From contig OZ251549.1 of NCBI GenBank assembly GCA_965243415.1, positions 3,782,001-3,846,000 on the forward strand: a stretch of DNA of 64,000 nucleotides, in the 5' to 3' direction. The DNA is from G965204755 sp965243415 (lineage in GTDB: Bacteria; Acidobacteriota; Vicinamibacteria; Marinacidobacterales; Marinacidobacteraceae). Of this stretch, positions 53,082 to 62,583 are shown in pieces (position 1 is the stretch's first letter; each line of letters starts with the position of its first letter). The notes beneath the pieces were generated by a model, which worked only from the letters and a program-made list of their open reading frames with translations, did no database searches and had not been told where the DNA came from. The position numbers were made by a program, and so were the translations under genes.

Positions 53082-55542
53082 CGAGGTTCGACTTCATTCG
53101 TTTCAGGATCGTCCGTCGGACTTTGGCAATGTCGTTTTCGTCGAGAGTGCGGTTCGGGGCGCGGTAGAGCACCCGGAGACCCACGGAGCGGCCGCCCCGG
53201 GACGAAACGTCCGGAGCGGCGCCGGCGGCTTCGTCGCCGCCGAATCGGTAGTCGTCGAACACCCGCGCCTCGGCGACCAGCGGGTGGCTCTCCGCCTCCC
53301 GCACCAGGTCGCCGGCCAGGGCGTCGGGGCCGACGAGGAAGGCGAAGTCCTCCGCCGCGGCCGGGTAGCGCGGCAGGGGCGCGGCGGGCGCCGGCGCCGC
53401 GGGATCCGGCGCCGCCCGGAGGATCCCGGCGAAGTCCAATTCCCAGCAGAAAGCTTCTTCTTCCAGACCGAAGGCCGCCGCCGAGCCGCTCTCCACCTGC
53501 CCCGCCATCCCCACCCGGACGCCGCCGACGAGGACCGCGGCGGTGACCCCCGGCGCGAACCCGAACGCCTCCGCCGGACGGAACTCGGCGTCCAGGCGGA
53601 GCCCGGCGAGCACCCGTTCGAGGGTCGCCTTCAGGTCGAAGAAGTCCAGCCGTTCCCCGGTCGGGTTGCCGTACCGGTCCCGACGGACACCGGAGAGGAG
53701 CGCCGCCGCCGCTTCGACCTCGTCGGGCCGGCCGGGGGCGCCGTCGGGGCGCGGCCGATACAGCCGGGACACCTCGAAGAGGGCCACGCTCCGCGCCCCG
53801 TGATCGTGGTTGAAGGCGGCGGCGCGGAGCAGCCCCGGCCGCAGCGAGGTGCGGAGCGAGTCCCGGGCCTCGCCGAGGGGGTTGCGGATCCGCAGCGCCG
53901 GCGCCTCCCGCCGCTCTTCCTCCGACAGCACCGCCGCCAGATCCGCTTCGGACAGGAGCGAGTAGGTCAGCACCTCGGTGAGGCCGGCGGACGCCGCCAG
54001 GTCCCGCACCCGTTCCCGCAGGGCCCGCCCCGGGAGCGGCGGGTGGTGGGGGATCGCCCCCTCCAGCGGCGCCGCCGGGAGGTCGTCGTAGCCGAGGACC
54101 CGCGCCACTTCCTCGACGAGGTCGTCCGGGACGCGCACCTCGCGCCGCCACCAGGGAACGCCCACCGAGAGCGCTCCGTCCCCGCCGGGTTCCGCCGAGT
54201 CCGCCCCGTCGGCGGCTTCCACGGTGAAGCCGAGACCGGTCAGCGCCCCCTCGACCGCCGCCGGAGCCGGATCCATCCCCAGCACCTGGGGAATCCGGGA
54301 ACGGCGCAGGCGGATCCGGGTCGGTTCCTCCGGCGCCGGCCAGGTGTCCACCCGCCCCGACGCCACCCGGCCGCCGGCGTGCTCGGCGAGCAGCCGACAG
54401 ACCCGGGCCGAGGCGATCGGCGCCAGTTCCGGGGGCAGATCCCAGGAGAACCGCCGCGCCGCGTCGGTGAACAGGCCGTAGCGGCGCGCGCTGCGGCGCA
54501 CGCTGACCGGGTCGAAGTTCGCCGCTTCGAGGAGTACCCGGCGCGTCGAGTCGGTGATCTCGGTGGCGCGCCCGCCCATGACCCCGGCGAGCGCCACCGG
54601 CCCGGAGGCGTCGGCGATCACCAGCCGCTCGGGGTCGAGTTCGAGGCGCTGCCCGTCCAGGGTCACCAGCGTCTCGCCCGGCGCCGCCGCCCGCGCCGTC
54701 AGCCGGCCCTCGCGCACCCGGTCGTAGTCGAAAGCGTGGACCGGCTGTCCGCATTCGAGCATCACATAGTTCGTGAGGTCCACCAGGTTGTTGATCGGGC
54801 GCATTCCCGCCGCGACCAGCCGGGACTGCATCCAGTCCGGCGAGGGGCCGACTTCCACTTCCTCGATGAGCGCCAGGGTGAAGCGGCGGCAGAGGCGGGG
54901 GTCGGGGATCTCCGCCGCCGCCCGCCCGCCGATCTCCGCGCCGGGGGAAGGGATTTCGGTCTCCGGGAGGGTGAGCGGCGCGCCGGTGAGCGCGGCGACC
55001 TCCCGGGCGACGCCCAGGATCGAGAGGGCGTCCGCGCGGTTCGGCGTCAGGTCGAGGACGAAGACCGTCTCCCCCAGGACCTCGGCGAGCGGCGTCCCCG
55101 GCGGCGCTTCGGTGTCCAGCACCAGGATCCCGGCGTGTTCCCCGGAGAGGCCCAGTTCGGCCTCGGAACAGACCATGCCGCCGGAGACCACCCCGCGGAT
55201 GCGGGACTTCTTCAGCCGGCGCGGCTTCCCGGTGGCCGGGTCGGTCAGGACCGCCCCCTGCCCGGCGAAGGCGATGTCCTGCCCGGCGGCCACATTGGGA
55301 GCGCCGCAGACGACCGTCGGGCGCTCTCCCCCGCCCCGGTCCACGGTAACCAGGCGCAGCCGGTCGGCGTTCGGGTGCGGGGCCACTTCCAGCACCCGGC
55401 CCACGACGACTCCCTCCCAGTCGCCCCCGGTGCGCTCGATCCCGGTGACTTCGATCCCGGCGAAGGTCAGCCGCCGGGCCAGCGCCTCCCGGTCCGCCGG
55501 GAGGGGAACGAACTCGGCGAGCCAGGTCAGCGGGACGCGCAC
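53056..55542 (-). CDS. pheT: Phenylalanyl-tRNA synthetase beta subunit
   Basis: 828 residues, GTG start. Domains in order: N-terminal MRVPLTWLAEFVPLP, tRNA-binding OB domain (GRVLEVAPHPNADRLRLVTV), the editing B3/B4 domain (LTPNRADALSILGVAREVAA), B5 (IRLRRSRIPQVLGM), the pseudo-catalytic core, and a C-terminal ferredoxin-like anticodon-binding domain (PRYPAAAEDFAFLV; LRVLYRAPNRTLDENDI). It forms the alpha2beta2 enzyme with PheS, whose gene is 46 bp upstream. Confidence 0.97.
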   Translation of the reverse strand: MRVPLTWLAEFVPLPADREALARRLTFAGIEVTGIERTGGDWEGVVVGRVLEVAPHPNADRLRLVTVDRGGGERPTVVCGAPNVAAGQDIAFAGQGAVLTDPATGKPRRLKKSRIRGVVSGGMVCSEAELGLSGEHAGILVLDTEAPPGTPLAEVLGETVFVLDLTPNRADALSILGVAREVAALTGAPLTLPETEIPSPGAEIGGRAAAEIPDPRLCRRFTLALIEEVEVGPSPDWMQSRLVAAGMRPINNLVDLTNYVMLECGQPVHAFDYDRVREGRLTARAAAPGETLVTLDGQRLELDPERLVIADASGPVALAGVMGGRATEITDSTRRVLLEAANFDPVSVRRSARRYGLFTDAARRFSWDLPPELAPIASARVCRLLAEHAGGRVASGRVDTWPAPEEPTRIRLRRSRIPQVLGMDPAPAAVEGALTGLGFTVEAADGADSAEPGGDGALSVGVPWWRREVRVPDDLVEEVARVLGYDDLPAAPLEGAIPHHPPLPGRALRERVRDLAASAGLTEVLTYSLLSEADLAAVLSEEERREAPALRIRNPLGEARDSLRTSLRPGLLRAAAFNHDHGARSVALFEVSRLYRPRPDGAPGRPDEVEAAAALLSGVRRDRYGNPTGERLDFFDLKATLERVLAGLRLDAEFRPAEAFGFAPGVTAAVLVGGVRVGMAGQVESGSAAAFGLEEEAFCWELDFAGILRAAPDPAAPAPAAPLPRYPAAAEDFAFLVGPDALAGDLVREAESHPLVAEARVFDDYRFGGDEAAGAAPDVSSRGGRSVGLRVLYRAPNRTLDENDIAKVRRTILKRMKSNLGAVVRERA

Positions 55543-55588
55543 GGAGGTCGCAGGGCCGGGGAGGGCGCGAGGGCCTCCCGAGGGCGGG

Positions 55589-56638
55589 TCACGAGAACTG
55601 CTCCAGGAATCGCAGGTCGTTCTCGTAGAAGCGGCGGATGTCGCGGATGCCGTGGCGCAGCATGGCGATGCGCTCCACGCCCAGACCGGCGGCGAAGCCG
55701 GTGTGGATCTCCGGGTCGCAGCCCATCCGTTCCAGGATCTCGGGGTGCACCATCCCGGCGCCGAGGATCTCGATCCAGCCGGAGGGGCTGCTCACCGCCA
55801 CCTCGACGCCGGGTTCGACGAAGGGGAAGTAGTCGCAGCGGAAGCGGATCTCCCGGTCCTCGCCGAAGAGGCGGCGGGCGAACTCGTAAAGGGTCCCCTT
55901 GAGGTGCGCCAGGGTCAGGCCCCGGTCCACCGCCAGCACCTCGGTCTGCATGATCATCCACTCGTGGGTGGCGTCGGTGGCCTCGCTGCGGTAGGTGCGC
56001 CCCGGCGAGATGAGCCGGATCGGCGGCGGATGCTTCTCCAGGTAGCGGATCTGGTTCGGGGAGGTGTGGGTGCGCAGCAGCAGCGGCTTCCCGTCCGCGT
56101 CCGTCTGCTCCAGGTAGAAAGTGTCCATCGCCTCCCGCGCCGGATGGTCGGCGGGGATCCGCAGCGCCTCGAAGTTGTAGTACTCGGACTCCACCTCCGG
56201 GCCCTCGATCACATGGAACCCCATCCGGGCGAAGGATTCGACGATGGCGCGCTCGGTCAGGGTGATGGGGTGCAGCCGGCCCGCCGCCAGCGGCCGCCCC
56301 GGGAGGCTCACATCCACCGGCGCCCGCCCGGCCCGGCGGCGCGCCTCCAGGGCGGCCTGTTTGTCCTCGAGCGCCTGCCGCAGGCGGGCCTTCGCCCGGT
56401 TCAGGAACCTCCCCGCCGCCGCCCGCTCGGCGGGGTCGAGCGCCGAGAGGGAGCGCAGACCCAGGTGGAGCCGCGACTTCCGCCCGAGGTGCCCGGCGCG
56501 CCAGGCCTCGACCGCGGAGTCCTCGGTCAGCGGGGCGAGGGCGGCGACCGCCGCATCCACCTCGGCGGCGGAGAGGAGGGGCGGCGCGGGTGCGGGGACG
56601 GACTCGGACACGAACTCCGGCCGGCGGGCGCAACTCAA
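55589..56638 (-). CDS. pheS: Phenylalanyl-tRNA synthetase alpha subunit
   Basis: 349 residues from TTG 56638; a GTG at 56611 (SESVPAPAPPLLSAAEV) is an equally good start. An N-terminal coiled coil is followed by the class II catalytic core: HPITLTERAIVESFARMGF, motif 2 GRTYRSEATDATHEWMIMQT, and motif 3 AAGLGVERIAMLRHGIRDIR. Phe-pocket segment DYFPFVEPGVEV is intact. Confidence 0.97.
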   Translation of the reverse strand: MSCARRPEFVSESVPAPAPPLLSAAEVDAAVAALAPLTEDSAVEAWRAGHLGRKSRLHLGLRSLSALDPAERAAAGRFLNRAKARLRQALEDKQAALEARRRAGRAPVDVSLPGRPLAAGRLHPITLTERAIVESFARMGFHVIEGPEVESEYYNFEALRIPADHPAREAMDTFYLEQTDADGKPLLLRTHTSPNQIRYLEKHPPPIRLISPGRTYRSEATDATHEWMIMQTEVLAVDRGLTLAHLKGTLYEFARRLFGEDREIRFRCDYFPFVEPGVEVAVSSPSGWIEILGAGMVHPEILERMGCDPEIHTGFAAGLGVERIAMLRHGIRDIRRFYENDLRFLEQFS

Positions 56639-56865
56639 GGGCCCGGGCCGGCGCAGGAAGCGGGGATGCTAACCGCTCCCGCCGGACGACGACGGCCGGC
56701 CGCCGGGCGGGCGCGGTTCCGGGCCGGGAGTCGCCCGGCGCCGGGAGCGACCCGACCGGCCCCGGGAGTCCCGGCATCTCCGGAACCGGCAGCCGAAGAG
56801 CGACGGCTCGGCGGCGACCCGGGGACGCCGACAGCGCGACGCCCGGACCCGGGGACCCCGACAGG

Positions 56866-57480
56866 TGTCGAGTGACACCAACTCTTGCGCATTCGGGGAA
56901 CACGAACTCTGGCGCACTCGGCGGTTCGGAGGAACGTCTTGGGGGTGGAGGAGTGATGGCTGGCGGACCTCCGTGGGGTTCCGGGCGAGGCCCGGAGCGT
57001 GGAGGCCGGTCACTGCCCGACCAACCGGCACACGATGGCGAGGAGGCCGTACGGAGGGCGCTTCGGGGTCCTTCCAGGGGTGGGGAGCCGGTCGTCATCG
57101 GTCGGGAGAGCCCCACGGTCTGGAGCGAGTCGGAGGAGCGCTGGACGGCGGGGAACCGGAGGGCCGGCAGTCGGGCCGGACGGGTTTCGGGGGAGTCCCG
57201 CAGGGCCGAGAGAGGCTGCCGTCCAGGCCCGGGAACCGCACGTTCGTCCGCTCCCGCAGGAACCCGCAGATCCCCGGCAACTCCAACCATTGCCGGTCGG
57301 CCTGCGAGTGGAAGGGCCAGTCGAAGCCCTTCGGAGTCTTCCCCGGGGGCACCGCGCCGCAGCGCCATCTCCACCCGCCGTTCTTCGTGCTGCTCGATTC
57401 TCTGGTTCCGGAGTCCGACCGGAGAAGCGACGGGGGTCAAACCTCCCGAGCCGCTTCCTCCAACAGTTCCGGCAATCGCT
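56866..57480 (-). mobile_element. istB: IS21-family remnant: one terminus and a broken istB
   Basis: On the minus strand, shifting frames give ERLPELLEEAAREV, then EERRVEMALRRG, then KTPKGFDWPFHSQADRQWLE and CGFLRERTNV. This is the order and spacing of IstB (RRVEMALR, KTLxGFDWxF, DRxQ, FLRERxNV). The ATP-binding part is lost and stops and frameshifts intervene. At 56866 a TG end (TGTCGAGTGACACC) is followed by two 25-bp-spaced repeats (ACACCAACTCTTGCGCATTC and ACACGAACTCTGGCGCACTC) typical of multiple terminal binding sites. No istA or second end is seen. Confidence 0.72.
56875..56921. repeat. Two direct repeats at the IS21-like terminus
   Basis: ACACCAACTCTTGCGCATTC at 56875 and ACACGAACTCTGGCGCACTC at 56900, both followed by GG, 25 bp apart. 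Confidence 0.8.
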
Positions 57481-57520
57481 CGGCGGTGAAGTTCAGCCGC
57501 GGCACCCGGCAGCGGTCCGC

Positions 57521-57690
57521 CGCGCGACACCGAGACGCACGAACGGATCTCCCGCGTCGAGGGCCGCCGGTGGTGGTGGAACCGGGTGCTCCTGCTGCCG
57601 TACATCGCGGCCCGCCGGCGAGGTCCTCCGCCGGACTCCTCAGCCGGCTCTTCTGACCGGGGTCCGGGAACCGCTCCGGCCGCCGGAGCC
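57521..57690 (+). pseudogene. Decayed copy of the 3' end of the coiled-coil gene
   Basis: Matches 58790-58950 including sequence past the stop. Reads HERISRVEGRRWWWNRVLLL then PYIAA, and shifts frame before ARRRGPPPDSSA (intact gene: PYIAAAGEVLRRLL). Confidence 0.85.
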
Positions 57691-57941
57691 CCGCCGGTCC
57701 ACCCATCCGGCGGACCGGCCGGCGGCGGAGTCCCGGTCGGCAGTTTCCGTGACGGTCGTCCGGGCGGTGGCGGGGACGCAATTCGGGACCCGGGAAGACG
57801 CGAAAAACACGACTTTTCCGAAATCGGGCTTCCAGGCGGCTTTCGGTGGGCAGAAATCGAGCGGCATCCGTCCTGGCAGGATCGAGGGCCCCGGCTCTCG
57901 TTCCTCTCGACCCTCGATCCGCCCCCCGGAGGCGCCCGCTC

Positions 57942-58922
57942 ATGGCGAAGACCGCAAACGCTCCGTCCCCCCGGAACTTCCCGGAGAAGAATCCGGAGAA
58001 GAGCCCCGAGGAGACCCCGACCGACGGGTCTCCGAGAGAAGACCACTCGCCAGGCGACCACCCGGCGGGGAGCCACCCCCCGGAAAATCCCCCGGCGCCG
58101 ACGACGGCAAAGGGCCCCGCCGGGCCCGCCGCCGCCCGGGCGGGCGCCTCCCCGACCCGAGCGAACGGGCTCCGACCGGCAGACCGGGGCGCCGATCCCG
58201 TCGCCGCGCCACGATCGGCGGTGGCCCGGTTTGCGCGCCGGCGCGGGCGGGACTACGCTCGCGGGGAACCGAAAGCCGCGCCCGAACCAGTGACCCCGAA
58301 TCCCGCCCCCGCTCCCCGCTCCGACGAGGCGCCCGCGACTGTCGGTGACCTGAAAGACCTGCGGGCGGAGGTCCGGGCCACGAGCGGTGACCTGAAGGTC
58401 GTGCGCGGCGACCTGAACGCGCTGCGAACGGAAGTGCGGGAGGACGTGCGCGACCTCCGCAGCGCGCTGGACGCCCATGCCCGGCGAGCGGAGGAGCGCA
58501 CCGCGGCCTCCGAGCAGCAGCTCCGGGCCGCGATCAGCGACTCCGAGAGGCGCACCACGGACGCGATCGCGCAGGTCCGCGAGGAAGCCGTCGCTTCCGA
58601 AAAGCGCACCGTCGCCGCGATCGCACAGGTCCGCGAGGAAGCCGTCGCTTCCGAGAAGCGGCTCGCGGACGCGATCGCGCAGGTCCGCGAGCAGGCTGCC
58701 GCTTCCGAGGAGCGCACCATGGCCGCGATCCAGGCCACCGAGACGCGGCTAGTGGACGCGATCGCGGAGGTGACGCGGCTGTTCGAGGCGCGCGACACCG
58801 GGACGAACGAACGGATCACCCGCGTCGAGGGTCGCCAGTGGTGGTGGAACCGGGTGCTCCTCCTGCCGTACATCGCCGCCGCGGGCGAGGTCCTCCGCCG
58901 ACTCCTCAGCCGGCTCTTCTGA
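57942..58922 (+). CDS. Repeat-containing coiled-coil protein with C-terminal hydrophobic segment
   Basis: 326 residues from ATG 57942. The first 125 residues are Pro/Ala/Glu-rich and disordered-looking. From about residue 130 a long helix begins (VGDLKDLRAEVRATSGDLKV), running through three 18-residue repeats (DAIAQVREEAVASEKRTV, AAIAQVREEAVASEKRLA, DAIAQVREQAAASEERTM) to a hydrophobic end (WWWNRVLLLPYIAAAGEVLR). The start could be later, near the coiled coil. A relic of its 3' end lies 1.27 kb upstream. I do not recognise a family. Confidence 0.72.
   Translation: MAKTANAPSPRNFPEKNPEKSPEETPTDGSPREDHSPGDHPAGSHPPENPPAPTTAKGPAGPAAARAGASPTRANGLRPADRGADPVAAPRSAVARFARRRGRDYARGEPKAAPEPVTPNPAPAPRSDEAPATVGDLKDLRAEVRATSGDLKVVRGDLNALRTEVREDVRDLRSALDAHARRAEERTAASEQQLRAAISDSERRTTDAIAQVREEAVASEKRTVAAIAQVREEAVASEKRLADAIAQVREQAAASEERTMAAIQATETRLVDAIAEVTRLFEARDTGTNERITRVEGRQWWWNRVLLLPYIAAAGEVLRRLLSRLF
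58560..58730 (+). repeat. 54-bp in-frame tandem repeat in the coiled coil
   Basis: Three units encode 18 residues each around AIAQVREEAVASEKR. The first two are nearly identical at DNA level, so amplification is recent. Confidence 0.85.
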
Positions 58923-59020
58923 CGGGGGATCCGGGCACCGCTCCGGACGCCGTCGGGCCGCCCGCGTGGGGTGTTTCGCGGGGGCCGGGCATCCCCGGGG
59001 AATGTCCGTAGAATTCGCGG

Positions 59021-59947
59021 ATGCCCGAAGCCCTCCTCTCCACCTCCCTCGACACCTCCCTCGCCGGCGTGAGCCGGGTCTCGCAGGGCAAGGTCCGGGA
59101 CATCTACCGGGTCGGGGACGACCTGCTGCTCGTGACCACCGATCGGGTTTCCGCGTTCGATGTGGTGCTGCCGGAGGGGATCCCGGAGAAGGGGCGGGTG
59201 CTGAACAGCATCAGCGCCTGGTGGCTGGCCCGCACCCGGGAGATCGTGGACAACCACCTGCTCACCGCGGAAGTGGACGAGTACCCGGCGGCGCTCCGCC
59301 CGGCGCGGGGGCTCCTCGAAGGCCGCTCCATGCTGGTGAAACGGCTCACGCCGATCCCCTTCGAGTGCGTGATGCGCGGCTTCCTCTACGGCTCCGGCTG
59401 GAAGGAGTACCGCCGGGAGGGCAGCGTCTGCGGCATCCCCCTGCCCGAGGGGATGCAACTCGCCGACCGCTTCCCGGAGCCGCTCTTCACCCCGGCCACC
59501 AAGGCCGAAGACGGCCACGACGAGAATGTGAGCGAGTCCTTCGTCGCCGACGCGCTGGGGGCCGAACTCACCGCGCGCCTCCACCGCATCTCGCGGGAGA
59601 TCTACGAGAGCGGGGTGGCGTGGGCGAAGGAGCGGGGGATCATCATCGCGGACACCAAGTTCGAGTTCGGCCGGGACGACGAAGGCCGGCTCCACCTCAT
59701 AGACGAAGTGCTGACGCCGGACTCTTCCCGGTTCTGGCCGGCGGACGACTACGCCCCCGGCCGCCTGCAGGCGAGTTTCGACAAGCAGTTCGTCCGCGAC
59801 TACCTGGAGACCCTCGACTGGGACCAGAACCCCCCGGCGCCGAACCTGCCCGACGAGGTGGTCCGGGGAACGACGGAACGCTTCCTGGGCGCCTACCGCC
59901 GGATCACCGGGGAGCCGCTGCCCGAACGCCGGTACGCCGGCGCCTGA
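59021..59947 (+). CDS. purC: Phosphoribosylaminoimidazole-succinocarboxamide synthase (SAICAR synthetase)
   Basis: 308 residues, the longer PurC type. It condenses CAIR with aspartate using ATP in purine synthesis. Motifs: QGKVRDIYRVGDDLLLVTTD, VLPEGIPEKGRVLN, MLVKRLTPIPFECVMRGFLY, ATKAEDGHDENVS and HLIDEVLTPDSSRFWPAD. The ATG at 59021 directly starts the family N-terminus. Confidence 0.97.
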   Translation: MPEALLSTSLDTSLAGVSRVSQGKVRDIYRVGDDLLLVTTDRVSAFDVVLPEGIPEKGRVLNSISAWWLARTREIVDNHLLTAEVDEYPAALRPARGLLEGRSMLVKRLTPIPFECVMRGFLYGSGWKEYRREGSVCGIPLPEGMQLADRFPEPLFTPATKAEDGHDENVSESFVADALGAELTARLHRISREIYESGVAWAKERGIIIADTKFEFGRDDEGRLHLIDEVLTPDSSRFWPADDYAPGRLQASFDKQFVRDYLETLDWDQNPPAPNLPDEVVRGTTERFLGAYRRITGEPLPERRYAGA

Positions 59948-60136
59948 CCCGCCGGCCGCCCCTCCGGGAGGGGTCCGCCCGGGCGGGCAGCGCGCGAACG
60001 GGACCCCGCCCGGAAGGAACCGGGGAACCGTGAGGGCGCCGGAGTCCGCCGGACCGGTTCCGGCCGCCGCCGTCGCGGCCGGAGCACCCGGTCCCGGGGA
60101 TTCCGGTCCCGGGGATTCCGGTCGGGGCCGGCGGCG
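59948..60136. other. Intergenic between converging purC and pnp
   Basis: Contains two adjoining 15-bp units (CCGGTCCCGGGGATT) near 60088-60118. No terminator with a T run is evident. Confidence 0.5.
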
Positions 60137-62314
60137 CTACCGGTCGCGCCGGCGGAAGTTGCCGCCGCCGGGGCCGCCGGGGCCGCCCCGCCGGCGCTGG
60201 CGCGGGGGCAGCGGCGGCAGTCCGGCGCGCTCCCGGATGATGTCCTTGCACGACAGCCGGATCTTCCCGCTGCCGTCCACCTCGATCACCCGCACCTCGA
60301 TCTCGTCGCCCTCGCGCAACTCGTCGCGGACGCTGTTCACATGGCGGTCGGCGATCTCGGAGATGTGGAGCAGTCCGTCGGTGCCGGGCATGATCTCGAC
60401 GAAGGCGCCGAAGTCCACGATGGTCTTGACCTCGCCCCGGTAGTCGCGCCCCACCTCGGGCAGGCGGGTCACGGCGATGGCCTCGATCCGCTCCTTGGCC
60501 TGGCGGGCGGCGGCGGCGTCGTGACCGGCGATCTGGACCGAACCGTCGTCGGAGACATCCACCCGGGCGCCGGTCTCGTCGGTGATGCCGCGGATGGTCT
60601 TGCCGCCGGGCCCGATGACATCGCGGATCTTGCGCACCGGGATCTTCATGGTGAGGATCGCCGGGGCGTACTGCGAGGTCTCGCTGCGGGGCTCGGGGAG
60701 CGCGCCGGCCATCGCCGTGAGGATGGCGGTGCGCGCCTTCCGCGCCTGCTCCAGCGCCTCGGTCACGATGTCCAGCCGCAGGCCGGAGATCTTGATGTCC
60801 ATCTGCAGGGCGGTGATGCCGGCCGCGGTGCCGGCCACCTTGAAGTCCATGTCGCCGAAGTGGTCCTCGGCGCCGGCGATGTCGGTGAGGATCCGGTACT
60901 GGTCGCCCTCGGTGATGAGCCCCATGGCGATCCCGGCGATGGGCGCCTTGAGCGGCACGCCGGCGTCCATGAGCGACAGGCAGCCGCCGGCCACCGCGGC
61001 CATGGAACTGGAGCCGTTCGACTCCAGGGTGTCCGACACCACCCGGATCGCGTAGTTGAACTCCTCCTCGCCGGGGATCGCCGGCGCGAGCGCCCGCTCG
61101 GCGAGGGCGCCGTGGCCGATCTCGCGGCGGCCGGGGCCGCGCATCATCCGGGCCTCGCCCACCGAAAAGGCGGGGAAGTTGTAGTGGAGGAAGAACCGCT
61201 TCTCGCCCGAGCCGTGGACCCAGTCGAGCCGCTGGCTCTCGCTCATCGGCGCCAGGGTGGTGACCACCAGCGCCTGGGTCTCGCCCCGGGTGAAGAGCGA
61301 CGAACCATGCGCCCGGGGGAGGACGCCCACTTCGCAGCCGAGTTGGCGGATCTCGTCGAAGGCCCGGCCGTCGAGGCGGCGGCCCTCGTCGAGGATGGTG
61401 CGGCGCAGGATGTCCTCCTCGAGCGCCTTCATGACGGCGCCCACCTGCCTCTGCTCGTCCTCGCTGCCTTCCTCGGAGAGGCTCTCGGCGGCCGAGTCCT
61501 TCACCGCGCTCACCGCGGCGGTCATCTCCGTCTTCGAGGGCAACTGCATCGCTTCCTTCAGCGGCTCCCGGAAGCGCTCCCCGATCCGCGAGGCGAAGTC
61601 GGAGTCCGGATCGTCGGCCACCACGACCTGCTTCTTGGGCTGCACCCGGTCCACCAGTTCCTGCTGGATGCCGACGATCTTCCGGATGCCCTCGTGGGCG
61701 AACGCCAGCGCTTCCACCATCCGGGCCTCGGGCAGATCCTCGGCGCCGGCTTCCACCATGACGATGGCGTCCTCGGAACCGGCGACGACCAGGTTCAGCG
61801 TCGAGCGGTCGAGGTCGGTGTAGGTCGGGCAGAGCACGAACTCGTCGTTCACCAGACCCACCCGGACCGCGGCCACCCGGGTGTCGAAGGGGATGTCCGA
61901 GACGCAGAGCGCAGCGGCGGCGCCGGTGATCGCCATCACATCGGAGTCGTTCTCGCGGTCCGACGAGAGGAGCAGGCAGGTGACCTGCGTCTCCTTGCGC
62001 CAGCCGGAGGGGAACAGCGGGCGCAGCGGGCGGTCGATGAGGCGGCAGGTCAGGATCTCCCGCTCGTTGGGCCGCCCTTCGCGCTTGAAGAAACCGCCGG
62101 GGATGCGGCCGGCGGCGTAGAAACTCTCGCGGTAATCCACCGCGAGCGGCAGGAAGTCCGCGTCGGGGCGGTCGTGACGGGAAGCGGAAACGGTGGCGAG
62201 CACGACGGTGTCGCCGAGCCGCACGGTGACCGCGCCGGCGGCCTGTTTCGCCAGTTTCCCGGTCTCGATGAGGAGATCGTTCGCGCCGATCTTCGTCTGT
62301 ACTTGATGGATCAC
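60137..62314 (-). CDS. pnp: Polyribonucleotide nucleotidyltransferase (PNPase)
   Basis: 725 residues, GTG start with GGAAGG eight bases upstream. Two RNase PH domains (about 1-145: FLPLAVDYRESFYAAGRIPGG; about 315-545: SLFTRGETQALVVTTLAP and GGCLSLMDAGVPLKAPIAG) flank a helical domain. A KH domain (IRDVIGPGGKTIRGITDETG) and an S1 domain (VGRDYRGEVKTIVDFGAFVE) follow. It degrades RNA 3' to 5' with phosphate and joins the degradosome in many bacteria. The end is Gly/Arg-rich. It follows rpsO, as in many genomes. Confidence 0.98.
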   Translation of the reverse strand: MIHQVQTKIGANDLLIETGKLAKQAAGAVTVRLGDTVVLATVSASRHDRPDADFLPLAVDYRESFYAAGRIPGGFFKREGRPNEREILTCRLIDRPLRPLFPSGWRKETQVTCLLLSSDRENDSDVMAITGAAAALCVSDIPFDTRVAAVRVGLVNDEFVLCPTYTDLDRSTLNLVVAGSEDAIVMVEAGAEDLPEARMVEALAFAHEGIRKIVGIQQELVDRVQPKKQVVVADDPDSDFASRIGERFREPLKEAMQLPSKTEMTAAVSAVKDSAAESLSEEGSEDEQRQVGAVMKALEEDILRRTILDEGRRLDGRAFDEIRQLGCEVGVLPRAHGSSLFTRGETQALVVTTLAPMSESQRLDWVHGSGEKRFFLHYNFPAFSVGEARMMRGPGRREIGHGALAERALAPAIPGEEEFNYAIRVVSDTLESNGSSSMAAVAGGCLSLMDAGVPLKAPIAGIAMGLITEGDQYRILTDIAGAEDHFGDMDFKVAGTAAGITALQMDIKISGLRLDIVTEALEQARKARTAILTAMAGALPEPRSETSQYAPAILTMKIPVRKIRDVIGPGGKTIRGITDETGARVDVSDDGSVQIAGHDAAAARQAKERIEAIAVTRLPEVGRDYRGEVKTIVDFGAFVEIMPGTDGLLHISEIADRHVNSVRDELREGDEIEVRVIEVDGSGKIRLSCKDIIRERAGLPPLPPRQRRRGGPGGPGGGNFRRRDR

Positions 62315-62338
62315 TCTCGGTGCCTTCCTTCGATGAAA

Positions 62339-62367
62339 ACGCCTGCCGACAGGTTCAGCGGAGGCGT
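62339..62367 (-). terminator. Hairpin with T run between rpsO and pnp
   Basis: ACGCCT and CCG pair with CGG and AGGCGT around a 10-base loop, with one bulged base. Read on the minus strand the stem is followed by TTTT. It lies in the pnp leader, 25 bp before the GTG, so it could be a partial terminator or an RNase processing site such as the one known before E. coli pnp. Confidence 0.55.
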
Positions 62368-62583
62368 GGCGCCGTCAGGGCGACGGCGCGGGGGTGTCGG
62401 GGTCTCGTGCTCTTCGGTTCTCCGCGGGGGAGGCGCGAGGCTCGGCAGTCGGAACTCAGGGTCGTCGGGGAGAACGGAACGGGAACGGGAAACGCGGGGG
62501 GAGACGGCGAGGGATCGGGGCGGCCTGGCGGTTCGCGTCGGGTCGGGACTGCTTTCGTCGGGCGGCTTTCGTCGGACGACTTG

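Larger units (their letters stand above)
56639..57941. other. Relic-filled region upstream of the coiled-coil gene
   Basis: 1.3 kb with no intact gene. It contains an IS21-type end and transposition-helper relic (56866-57480) and a partial copy of the following gene's 3' end (57521-57690). 56640-56865 and 57691-57941 show nothing further. Confidence 0.7.
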
